Positions 13,945-20,750 of a stretch of 23,603 bases of DNA are shown here, in pieces. Origin of the DNA: an uncultured Oscillospiraceae bacterium (GTDB taxonomy: Bacteria; Bacillota; Clostridia; Oscillospirales; Oscillospiraceae); assembly GCA_934636045.1 (NCBI GenBank), contig CAKTZP010000015.1, forward strand, positions 1 through 23,603, given 5' to 3'. Position 1 is the first letter of the stretch, and every line of letters starts with the position of its first letter. A model generated the notes under the pieces. That model had not been told where the DNA came from. It made no database searches and saw only the letters and a list, made by a program, of their open reading frames with translations. The position numbers and the translations under genes were made by a program.

Positions 13945-14556
13945 TCAAGTGTCTGGCACCGTAATTGCAAGTTCCCTTTCTTCGGCGACTAAGCGAAACT
14001 CTCCGATAGGCAAGGAAAAATATGCGAAGCCAGAATGTGGCGCTCTGACAATGTGCGTGTCAACGGGATTCCCCGTTGCATCAAAAAGCTGAATTTGCCA
14101 GTCCGCAGCATCGGCGCCGAGGGAAACCATAACATAGTGGTCTTGCGTACCCTTTTGCAGATATACTTTCACAATTCCGTTGGAGCTGATGCTATCCCAG
14201 ACGGTTTTGCTCGAAAGATATGCTGGAATTACGTACCCTGTGTCTGCCTTTGGAACGATATATTTTCCTATAGTATTCGGACTTGTGGCATATAAAATCA
14301 TGCTGGACGAGTCACCGTCAACTCTTCCGTAGATATCGCCCGTGTTCGTGTAATGGAACACATCTTCCGGCGTACCGAAGTGCAAAAAAAGATTTTCAAC
14401 GGGAAACATCGCTGTCAAAGACATCAAGAGCGTCAGTAAAACGATACTGGTAATCATCAGTGCCCGTTTCCGCACCGCGCTCGAACGCCGAATCGCGAAA
14501 ATACACGGAATTGCGAGCGCAACCCAAGCAAAAATTCGTAACGATATAAATAACAT
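13945..14556 (-). CDS. Small membrane protein with an extracytoplasmic domain, unknown function
   Basis: A 203-residue protein. Two hydrophobic segments, at about residues 2-22 (FISLRIFAWVALAIPCIFAI) and 33-55 (MITSIVLLTLLMSLTAMF), are joined by a short basic loop (RRSSAVRKR). About 145 residues follow, probably folded as beta strands: SMILYATSPNTIGKYIV, VKVYLQKGTQDHYVMVSLG, WQIQLFDATGNPV. The ATG at 14556 has AAAGGAG; the longer frame to 14640 lacks a site. It is the first sizeable gene behind the promoter at 14768-14796 and lies 84 bp upstream of the immunity-like gene. It may be a membrane immunity protein or an unrelated passenger. I do not recognise the family. Confidence 0.6.
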   Translation of the reverse strand: MLFISLRIFAWVALAIPCIFAIRRSSAVRKRALMITSIVLLTLLMSLTAMFPVENLFLHFGTPEDVFHYTNTGDIYGRVDGDSSSMILYATSPNTIGKYIVPKADTGYVIPAYLSSKTVWDSISSNGIVKVYLQKGTQDHYVMVSLGADAADWQIQLFDATGNPVDTHIVRAPHSGFAYFSLPIGEFRLVAEERELAITVPDT

Positions 14557-14569
14557 TTTTGCATCTCCT

Positions 14570-14680
14570 TTAAGGACGGGCTTGTTGCGTTTGCGGTATT
14601 TGCTGACCTCGCAGAGCCGCAAAAACCATGAGAATGCCATTGAGCGTGAGGCTTACATTTGCATAATTTGTAGTGGTCAA
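14570..14680 (-). CDS. Possible 36-residue leader peptide
   Basis: The frame starts with TTG at 14680, about ten bases after AAGGG. It encodes a short peptide with one hydrophobic stretch (SLTLNGILMVFAALRG) and a polar Gln-rich tail. Its TAA overlaps the ribosome-binding site AAAGGAG of the membrane-protein gene, the arrangement seen in translational coupling. A TTG start and a weak ribosome-binding site make this uncertain; it may be chance. Confidence 0.25.
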   Translation of the reverse strand: MTTTNYANVSLTLNGILMVFAALRGQQIPQTQQARP

Positions 14681-14767
14681 ATTCTCACTTTCCCTTGTTG
14701 TAGTCGCATACTGTAGACCGGCCTTAAGCCTACGCAGGACGACAATAATGCTAAAATCATAAATTAT

Positions 14768-14796
14768 ATCATACTCTTTTCAAAGCAATCTGTCAA
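14768..14796 (-). promoter_or_regulatory. Near-consensus sigma-A promoter of the toxin-immunity cluster
   Basis: On the minus strand TTGACA (14791-14796), a 17-bp spacer and TATGAT (14768-14773). The 5' leader to the gene at 14556 is about 200 nt long. It is the best promoter in the island and could drive all leftward genes down to the terminator at 10926-10985. Confidence 0.8.
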
Positions 14797-14799
14797 GCT

Positions 14800-15255
14800 T
14801 ATCAATGTCAGCCCCGGCTGCGCCACCTTTTCGTGCGCCCGACGGCATCATAGGTGTGGCCTGTGACGATGCCTCTTGCATTTTGCCCCCCTGGTCAGGG
14901 GATGGATGCCCAGAAGCCGTCGATCGCACTTTGCTACAAGGGAAGCGGCCTTCCCATCCCGGATCGCATGGGCACGGCTGAGTAATAACGCGTCATATTA
15001 GAACGGAACGAACGGGTTTTGCCCATGTTGCTTGCATAAAGCAAAACGTGGGAGCGCAGCCGGGAAAAAGCCGGAGCGGCACTGCTGCGCCTGCGCCGCT
15101 CCGCTTGAAATGAATTCCTTTTCAGCGCTCCATCGTTGCCCGGATTGTGCGAAAGTCCGAATCGCCTCCTGCAATAGATTTCCGCCAGATAACGGAACAA
15201 GCTTTGCGCAGAAGCCTCGGCATTCGCCGCCGGAGAGCGGCAGTTATGCAAGAAT
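14800..15255. other. Stretch without a convincing gene
   Basis: The reading frames here are short, lack ribosome-binding sites and show no family motifs. Two small inverted repeats are visible: GTTTTGC/GCAAAAC around 15016-15046, and CGGAGCGGC (15072-15080) with GCCGCTCCG (15095-15103). A 27-codon plus-strand frame starting at about 14901 and ending in MGTAE was noted but cannot be supported. Confidence 0.5.
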
Positions 15256-15259
15256 CTAA

Positions 15260-15581
15260 GGAACCTCTGAATCAATCGTCTGCGGCGCTCAGCGGGTCTT
15301 TTTCTCCAACTGATCGGTTTGAAAATCTTGGGAACCTCTGAATCAATCGTCTGCGGCGCTCAGCAGGTCTTTTGTCCCAACTTATCGGTTTGAAAATCTT
15401 GAAATACACAAAGTATTCCTGCGATTTTCAAACCTCAATTTGGAGTAAAATCCCTAGCTGACCGCTCTTGCGATTGAATCAGAGGTTCCCTTGAAATACA
15501 CAAAGTATTCCTGCGATTTCCAAACCTCAATTTGGAACAAAATCCTTCGCTGACCGCTCTTGCGATTTCATCAGAGGTTCC
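15260..15581. mobile_element. Nested MITE pair: outer 159-bp element split by an inner 159-bp element
   Basis: The outer element runs from 15260-15330 and 15494-15581 (71+88=159 bp), flanked by CTAA at 15256-15259 and 15582-15585. The inner element is 15331-15489 (159 bp), flanked by CTTG at 15327-15330 and 15490-15493. Both have terminal inverted repeats beginning GGAACCTCTGA and long imperfect internal complementarity, so each could fold into one hairpin. There is no coding capacity. GG...CC ends with a 4-bp CTAA-type duplication recall IS5-group targets, but the transposase source is inferred. Confidence 0.88.
15331..15489. mobile_element. Inner 159-bp MITE copy
   Basis: The complete copy, with ends GGAACCTCTG and CAGAGGTTCC. 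The centre carries AATAC-ACAAA-GTATT, the tip of the long hairpin, with GGTTTGAAAATC and GATTTTCAAACC arms on either side. It differs from the outer copy by scattered substitutions, so the insertion is not brand new or the copies came from different sources. Confidence 0.88.
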
Positions 15582-15583
15582 CT

Positions 15584-15632
15584 AAAAAACCCCATTTGCC
15601 AGACAAGGTTGTATCATGTCTGGCAAATGGGG
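15584..15632 (-). terminator. Intrinsic terminator of argS
   Basis: A perfect 16-bp stem, CCCCATTTGCCAGACA at 15590-15605 paired with 15617-15632, has an 11-base loop. On the minus strand TTTTTT follows directly. It is 87 bp past the argS stop. The outer MITE lies right at the end of this U-tract, its CTAA duplication sharing the last A bases. Confidence 0.9.
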
Positions 15633-15718
15633 CTCGGAGCAAGCTTATGAGATCTTCTTTCGCGCAGGAGCGGGCCCGTTGGGGACGCTGCGGCGATAAG
15701 TTCTGCTCAGGGTACCGC

Positions 15719-17476
15719 TCACATGCGATCCGGCGCTTCGAAGCCGAGCAGGTCGATGCACTCCTCCAGCGCGCGCTTGGCAAGGGCGGCAAGGGCGACG
15801 TAGGCGCGCTGCTTCTGCTCGTCTGGCTCGGAGAGGATTCGTGTCTCGTGATAGAACTTATTGGCTGCCGTCGCGACATCATAGGCATAGGCGCAGACGG
15901 TGTTCGGCGCGCTGTCGCGGTAGGCCATGGCGAGCTGGTCGGGCATCTGCGAGAGGGTCAGCTGCAGCGCCTTGGCGCTGGCACTGTCCGCCGGAGCGAT
16001 GCTCAGCGTCTCGACGGACTTCCCGTAGCGCGACAGAATAGACTTGATGCGCACGATGGTGTACAGCAGGTACGGGCCGGTATTGCCCTCAAAGGCGGCA
16101 AAGCGCTCAAGGTCAAAAATATAATCCTTCGTGGCAAGGTTGGACAAATCGCCGTACTTCAGCGCGCCGATGGCGATCTTTTTCGCCGTTTCATGTGCCT
16201 CATCGCCGGTGACGAGCTGGTTTTCCGCAATGCGTTCTTCCACATAACGCGTTACATCGGCGATCAGTGTTTCCAGACGGACAAGGCCGCCCTCGCGGGT
16301 CTTGAAGGGCTTGCCGTCCTTGCCGTTCATCGTGCCGAAGCCGATGTGCTGCAGCTCAGTCGTCGCGGGGGCGATGCCGCTCTTACGCGCGGCGCGGAAG
16401 ACCTGCTCAAAGTGCAGGCTCTGGCGCTTGTCAGTCACGTAAATAATCTTGTCGGGATGATAATCCTCCATGCGCTGGACGATCGTTGCAAGGTCGGTCG
16501 TCGCGTAGAGCGTCGCACCGTCGCGCTTGACCATGATGCAGGGGGGCATCTCCTTGCGGTCGCCCTCCTCGGCCACCTCGATGACCTTTGCCCCGTCGCT
16601 GTTCTTGAGCAGTCCCATGCGGTCAAGGCGTTCGAGCATCGGAGGAATGTAGGCCTCGGCGTCGCTCTCACCCTTCCAGACGTCAAACGTGACATTCAGA
16701 TTCGCGTAATTCTTTTTCAGATCGGCGACGGAAATGGCCAGAATGCGCTGCCACAGGGCATAATAGCCGCGCTGATGCGCCTGCAGCTGCGCGGTGATGG
16801 CGTGCGCCTTGGCGGCAAACGCCGGGTTTTCCTTGCTTTTGCCGCTGGCAAAGGGGTAGAGCTCCTCAAGCTCTGTCACAGTGCACGGCGCCTCCGCGGG
16901 GTATTCGCCGGTAAAATCAGGGTCAAAATACGGCAGCTCGGGCTTGCGCTCCTGCAGCTCGGCGATGACGAGACCCATTTGCAGTCCCCAGTCGCCGAGG
17001 TGGATGTCGCCGAGAACCTCGTCGCCGAAGTAGCGATAGATGCGCTTGATGCTCTCGCCGATGATGGCGGGGCGGAGGTGGCCGACGTGCAGGGGCTTGG
17101 CGACGTTCGGGCCGCCATAATCCAGCACGACGCGGCGGCCGGTCGGCGCGCCGAGGCGCGCCAGCTTTTCCTGTCCGCGCAGCTGCTCCAGATGCGCCGC
17201 GAGGAAGTCCTCGCGCACGCGCAGGTTCAAAAAGCCGGGCGCGACGGCCTCTACCGAAGCAAAGGCAGGGCTGTCCTGCAGCCTCTCTGCAACGTCAGCT
17301 GCGATTTGGATGGGCGCCTTATGTGCCAGCTTTGCCGTCGGCATCGCGCCGTTGCACTGGAACTCGCACAGGTCGGGACGGTTTGAAACGGTGACCTTGC
17401 CGTTTTCGGCGGGATAGCCCGCGGCCGCGAAGGCCTCGCCGACCGCTCGGGAGAGCAGGTCAATCAATTTTTCCAT
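15719..17476 (-). CDS. argS: Arginyl-tRNA synthetase
   Basis: A 585-residue class I aminoacyl-tRNA synthetase, charging tRNA-Arg in the cytoplasm. An N-terminal Add1-like domain (about residues 1-110) is followed by the catalytic core with GGPNVAKPLHVGHLRPAI, where HVGH near residue 130 is the HIGH motif. FKTREGGLVRLETLI stands in place of KMSK, as in many ArgRS enzymes. The C-terminal DALR anticodon-binding domain starts around ILSRYGKSVETL and includes AYAYDVATAANKFYHE. The ATG at 17476 has GGAG nine bases upstream. It lies 58 bp downstream of arcA with no terminator between, so the two are probably co-transcribed. Confidence 0.96.
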   Translation of the reverse strand: MEKLIDLLSRAVGEAFAAAGYPAENGKVTVSNRPDLCEFQCNGAMPTAKLAHKAPIQIAADVAERLQDSPAFASVEAVAPGFLNLRVREDFLAAHLEQLRGQEKLARLGAPTGRRVVLDYGGPNVAKPLHVGHLRPAIIGESIKRIYRYFGDEVLGDIHLGDWGLQMGLVIAELQERKPELPYFDPDFTGEYPAEAPCTVTELEELYPFASGKSKENPAFAAKAHAITAQLQAHQRGYYALWQRILAISVADLKKNYANLNVTFDVWKGESDAEAYIPPMLERLDRMGLLKNSDGAKVIEVAEEGDRKEMPPCIMVKRDGATLYATTDLATIVQRMEDYHPDKIIYVTDKRQSLHFEQVFRAARKSGIAPATTELQHIGFGTMNGKDGKPFKTREGGLVRLETLIADVTRYVEERIAENQLVTGDEAHETAKKIAIGALKYGDLSNLATKDYIFDLERFAAFEGNTGPYLLYTIVRIKSILSRYGKSVETLSIAPADSASAKALQLTLSQMPDQLAMAYRDSAPNTVCAYAYDVATAANKFYHETRILSEPDEQKQRAYVALAALAKRALEECIDLLGFEAPDRM

Positions 17477-17534
17477 AGATATAAACTCCTGTCATTTGCC
17501 GGATCTCGGCAAAATTGTTCCGAATTTTCAAGCG

Positions 17535-18779
17535 TTAAAGCGTTGTCGAGCCGCCTTCAAATGATTCCCGCACGAGGGGCATGCTCATGCAGCGCGGGCC
17601 GCCGCGGCCGCGGCTGAGCTCGCCGCTGGGGATTTTGAGCACCTCGATGCCCTCGTCCTCAAGCAGACAATTGGTGACATAGTTGCGGTCGTAGGCGATG
17701 ACCGCGCCGGGGCGGATGCACAGGGCGTTCGAGCCGTCGTTCCACTGCTCGCGCTGCGCCGCGATCTGGTCGCCGCCGCCGCAGCGCAGCAGCTTGACCT
17801 GCTCGACGCCCACACCCTCTGCCAGCACACGCTCAAGCGGTGCCTCAACGCAGCGTGCCACAGGCTCGCCGTGCGCGCCGGGCGTCAGCTCGTAAATTTG
17901 CAGCGACTCCAAGATCGTCGGATGAATGAGGAATTTGTCGCAGTCGACCTGCGTCAGCACGGTGTCAAGGTGCATAAATGCACGCGTGCTGGGAATATCC
18001 AGCGCCACGACGCGGCGGATGGTGCTCTTCTCATCGCGGAAGATATTGCGCGCAAGGCGCTCGACGGCCTCGGGCATGGTGCGCTGCGAAATGCCGACGG
18101 CGATCGTCTCGGCGCTCAGGTTCAGCACATCGCCGCCCTCAAGCGTGAACGGCTCGGCGGGCGAATAGTAAAACGGCACCTGTCCGGCATAGTCCGGGTG
18201 ATAGTGCAGAATATAGTCGCTGTAGATCGTCTCGCGATTGCGCGTGATCGAATACATGTGGTGCAGCGACACGCCGGTTCCGATCGACGCGAAGGGGTCG
18301 CGCGTGAAGTAAAGGTTCGGGATCGGGTCAAGGACAAAGTGCATCTTATCGCCGCGCAGGGAGGCCAGCGAGCGGATGCCGTGCTGCGGCAGCTCGTCAA
18401 AGCGGACGCCGGTCATGGTCTTGAAGACCAGCTCGTCCGCCGTCGGCAGGGACAGCAGCACCTCAGTCAGCGCGTCACGATAGCTGTCGGCGACAGCGCC
18501 GCTGCGGCGGATGAAATCCTTAACGAAGCGTTCCTTCAGCGCGTCGCTCTGCGCCAACGTCTGCGCCGCAAGGGTGGACAAATAGACGACCTCGGCGCCG
18601 TTTTCGCGCAGCACCTCGGCAAAGCGATCGTGCTCCTTCTGCGCGCCGTGGAGGTAAGGAATATCGTCAAAGAGCAGCCGCTCCAGAGAATTCGGTACGA
18701 GCTGCTCGAGCTCGCAGCCCGGGCGCTTGAGCAGTACCTTCTTCAGCCGGCTGACCTCACTTTTCACACAAATCGCCAT
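17535..18779 (-). CDS. arcA: Arginine deiminase
   Basis: A 414-residue enzyme converting arginine to citrulline and ammonia. Family motifs visible are LFDDIPYL, the FTRDPFASIG segment near 157, TLEGGDVLNL with the substrate-binding Glu/Asp, FMHLDTVLTQVD with the catalytic His, and GGPRCMSMPLVRE with the catalytic Cys near 396. The frame also has a GTG at 18788, but the ATG at 18779 is correctly spaced from CGGAG. The partner genes for the energy-yielding pathway, ornithine carbamoyltransferase and carbamate kinase, are not adjacent; the next gene is argS. The gene is complete. Confidence 0.95.
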   Translation of the reverse strand: MAICVKSEVSRLKKVLLKRPGCELEQLVPNSLERLLFDDIPYLHGAQKEHDRFAEVLRENGAEVVYLSTLAAQTLAQSDALKERFVKDFIRRSGAVADSYRDALTEVLLSLPTADELVFKTMTGVRFDELPQHGIRSLASLRGDKMHFVLDPIPNLYFTRDPFASIGTGVSLHHMYSITRNRETIYSDYILHYHPDYAGQVPFYYSPAEPFTLEGGDVLNLSAETIAVGISQRTMPEAVERLARNIFRDEKSTIRRVVALDIPSTRAFMHLDTVLTQVDCDKFLIHPTILESLQIYELTPGAHGEPVARCVEAPLERVLAEGVGVEQVKLLRCGGGDQIAAQREQWNDGSNALCIRPGAVIAYDRNYVTNCLLEDEGIEVLKIPSGELSRGRGGPRCMSMPLVRESFEGGSTTL

Positions 18780-18814
18780 ACGTTCCACTCCGTTTCCTTG
18801 TAGATTTGTGCTCT

Positions 18815-18843
18815 ATTTTATCACAACTTTGTTCCAAAAACAA
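18815..18843 (-). promoter_or_regulatory. Promoter of arcA-argS
   Basis: On the minus strand TTGTTT, a 17-bp spacer and TAAAAT, preceded by TGA as a possible extended -10. About 57 bp upstream is an imperfect palindrome, TTATTA...TAATAA at 18900-18921, which could bind a regulator. Confidence 0.6.
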
Positions 18844-19003
18844 CCGTTTTTTTCGGCAACCGCGCGAATTGCGCAAGAAATTGTTTGATTTTTGGTAAAT
18901 TATTAGCGTAACCGGTAATAAATATGCAATTCCCGGCGATCTTGCTTACAGGGGTGGAAAAAAATACATAGAAATGCGGCACAATGCCGAAAACAACAAG
19001 GCG

Positions 19004-20326
19004 TTACAGGCTGCCCTCGCGCATCGCAGCGCCCTCGGGCAGCAGCGTGCCTTCGACGCCGTCGGCGCGGAGGGCGGTGATCCTGACGGCACGAACAACA
19101 TTATGTAAACTATCCCCGTGTGCATAGACCTTTACGCCGCACGGCGCGTGGCCGGTGAAAAAGCCGTCCTCCGTCTGCTCGAAGAGCACCTGCTGCGTTG
19201 TGCCGAGCAGCGCAGTGTCGAATTTTTCGCGCAGACGGCGCGCAGTCTGCCCGGCCAGCGCAGCGCGCTCGGCCTTGACGGCCTTCGGGATTTGCCCGGG
19301 CATGGCGTCTGCGGGTGTGCCCGCGCGGCGCGAATAGGGAAACACGTGCATCGCCGCAAAGCCGCACTCCTCCGCAAAGGCCAGCGACTGCGCCAGCTCC
19401 TCGTCCGTCTCCTGCGGGAAGCCGACGATAAGGTCGGTCGTGACGGCGCAGCCGGGAAAATAGCGGTGCAGCAGCGCGACGCTCTCGCGGTAGCGCGCAG
19501 TGTCGTACTTCCGGTTCATCCGGCGCAGAACGGTATCCGAGCCGCTCTGCAGGCTCAAATGGAACTGTGGGCAGAGATTTTTGCACTGTGACAGTGCTTC
19601 GCAAAACGCCTCGTCCACCACGCGCGGCTCAAGAGAGCCCAGCCGGATGCGAACCTCCGGCACGGCGCGGCAGATGGCCTCGGCCAGCGCTGCAAAGCGG
19701 CTGCCGTTGCGCCACTCCCAACCCCAAGAGGCGATCTCGATGCCGGTGATGACGATCTCGCGGTAGCCCTGCGCCGCCAGCCGGCACGCCTCGTCCACGG
19801 CCTGCTCCAGCGGCAGCGAGCGCACCGGCCCGCGGGCGTAGGGGATGATGCAATAGGTGCAGAAATTGTTGCAGCCGTCCTGCACCTTGAGCATGGCGCG
19901 GGTGCGCTCCGACAGGCCGCCCGCCGGAAGCTGCTCGAAGCTCCGGCGGCGCAGCGCCTCGTCCACGGCAACGCGCTTTGCACCGTCACGCGTCCGCACC
20001 GCATCGAGCAGCAGCTGCAAAAACGCCTCGCGGCCGCTGCTGCCGGAGATCACGTCCACGCCCAGCTCACGTACCTCATCCGTGCTGATCTGCGCATAGC
20101 AGCCGCAGACGGCGACAATGGCGTCCGGGTTTTCCCGGCGCAGGCGGCGGATGAGCGTCCGGTTTTTCCGGTCGGCGACCGCTGTGACGGTGCAGGTGTT
20201 GATGATATACGCGTCACACTCGCCCTCCTCGCCGGCGGTATGGCCAAGGGCGGCCAATTGTTGCTCCATTGCCTGCGTTTCATACTGATTCACCTTGCAT
20301 CCGAGGGTATAAAATCGATATTTCAT
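19004..20326 (-). CDS. mtaB: tRNA (t6A37) C2-methylthiotransferase MtaB
   Basis: A 440-residue radical-SAM enzyme that adds a methylthio group to t6A37 of tRNAs reading ANN codons. The N-terminal MTTase domain has cysteines at 10 (TLGCKVNQYE), 45 (NTCTVT) and 76 (VCGCYAQ) for one 4Fe-4S cluster. The radical-SAM motif CNNFCTYC is at residues 152-159 and binds the second cluster. A C-terminal TRAM-like domain ends the protein. GCKVNQYET is typical of MtaB, as opposed to MiaB or RimO. GTG at 20329 and ATG at 20326 are adjacent; the ATG is better spaced (7 bases) from GGAG. It is divergent from the HPr-like gene with overlapping promoters. Confidence 0.94.
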   Translation of the reverse strand: MKYRFYTLGCKVNQYETQAMEQQLAALGHTAGEEGECDAYIINTCTVTAVADRKNRTLIRRLRRENPDAIVAVCGCYAQISTDEVRELGVDVISGSSGREAFLQLLLDAVRTRDGAKRVAVDEALRRRSFEQLPAGGLSERTRAMLKVQDGCNNFCTYCIIPYARGPVRSLPLEQAVDEACRLAAQGYREIVITGIEIASWGWEWRNGSRFAALAEAICRAVPEVRIRLGSLEPRVVDEAFCEALSQCKNLCPQFHLSLQSGSDTVLRRMNRKYDTARYRESVALLHRYFPGCAVTTDLIVGFPQETDEELAQSLAFAEECGFAAMHVFPYSRRAGTPADAMPGQIPKAVKAERAALAGQTARRLREKFDTALLGTTQQVLFEQTEDGFFTGHAPCGVKVYAHGDSLHNVVRAVRITALRADGVEGTLLPEGAAMREGSL

Positions 20327-20381
20327 CACTTTTCTCCAAAAAAATCCGTTGCGCAGCGCAAAAGATTAAGCAAAAAACGAA

Positions 20382-20411
20382 TTGCATTTTTGCCCGCGCA
20401 GACAGTATAAT
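20382..20411 (+). promoter_or_regulatory. Promoter of the HPr-like gene
   Basis: TTGCAT, an 18-bp spacer and TATAAT. The transcript would start near 20418, giving a leader of about 60 nt that contains the structures described at 20433-20465. Confidence 0.75.
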
Positions 20412-20433
20412 ACAATTACTTTTATTGTAGCAA
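20404..20433 (-). promoter_or_regulatory. Candidate promoter of mtaB
   Basis: On the minus strand TTGCTA, an 18-bp spacer and TATACT. Its -10 box overlaps the -10 of the opposite promoter, so the two divergent promoters would compete. A less likely alternative is nearer the gene. Confidence 0.4.
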
Positions 20434-20465
20434 CTTTTGCAGCAAAAGTATAGCCCTAACTTTTG
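20433..20465 (+). promoter_or_regulatory. Palindrome and alternative hairpin over the ribosome-binding site
   Basis: ACTTTTGC-A-GCAAAAGT (20433-20449) is a perfect 8+8 palindrome. A second ACTTTTG occurs at 20459-20465, running into the GGAGGA site. The CAAAAGT arm can therefore pair with either ACTTTTG, hiding or freeing the start region in RNA, or the palindrome can act as a DNA operator. Confidence 0.45.
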
Positions 20466-20476
20466 GAGGAACCTAC

Positions 20477-20698
20477 ATGACCATTCGTTTTACCTCCCTT
20501 GCCGACGTCCGGGAGTTCGTCAGCATCGCCACGTTACAGCCCTACAGCGTCCTTGTGCTTGACGGCGACCGCGCCGTGGACGCCAAGAGCTTCATGGAAA
20601 TGTTTACGCTCGATGTTACCCGCCCGCTGCACGTCGACGTCGGCGCAAACGAGGCCAGCTTTGCCGTGGCCGCCAAAAAATACATCTGCGAATCATAA
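20477..20698 (+). CDS. HPr-like protein lacking the phosphorylatable His (Crh-like)
   Basis: A 73-residue protein of the HPr fold. The N-terminal segment with the catalytic His (GLHARP in true HPr) is replaced by VREFVSIATLQPYS. The region around the regulatory serine is kept: VDAKSFMEMFTLDVTRPLHVDV, with Ser38 in the position of HPr Ser46. This combination, no His but a kept Ser, is that of Crh, which acts in carbon catabolite control. It therefore probably regulates and does not carry phosphate for the phosphotransferase system. GGAGGA lies seven bases before the ATG. Its terminator runs into dacF. Whether an HPr kinase modifies it cannot be read here. Confidence 0.8.
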   Translation: MTIRFTSLADVREFVSIATLQPYSVLVLDGDRAVDAKSFMEMFTLDVTRPLHVDVGANEASFAVAAKKYICES

Positions 20699-20704
20699 TG
20701 CCTG

Positions 20705-20750
20705 CCCCTGCTTCATACGCTTGTACCACGATGAAGCGGGGGGATTTTTT
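20705..20750 (+). terminator. Intrinsic terminator of the HPr-like gene, overlapping the dacF ribosome-binding site
   Basis: CCCC-T-GCTTCAT pairs with ATGAAGC-GGGG around a 14-base loop and is followed by A then TTTTTT (20745-20750). The dacF ATG is the next base after the U-tract, and the GGGGGG of the 3' arm is the only ribosome-binding site for dacF. Confidence 0.8.

Noticed and set aside
14934..15275. 113-residue minus-strand frame beside the MITE
   Set aside because: It reads into the MITE terminus, has no ribosome-binding site and has an Arg/Ser-rich composition typical of non-coding GC-rich DNA.
15560..17386. 608-residue plus-strand frame over argS
   Set aside because: Pure antisense of arginyl-tRNA synthetase.
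20499..20750. Extended N-terminus of dacF
   Set aside because: It overlaps the HPr-like gene and its terminator. The signal peptide begins at the ATG at 20751.
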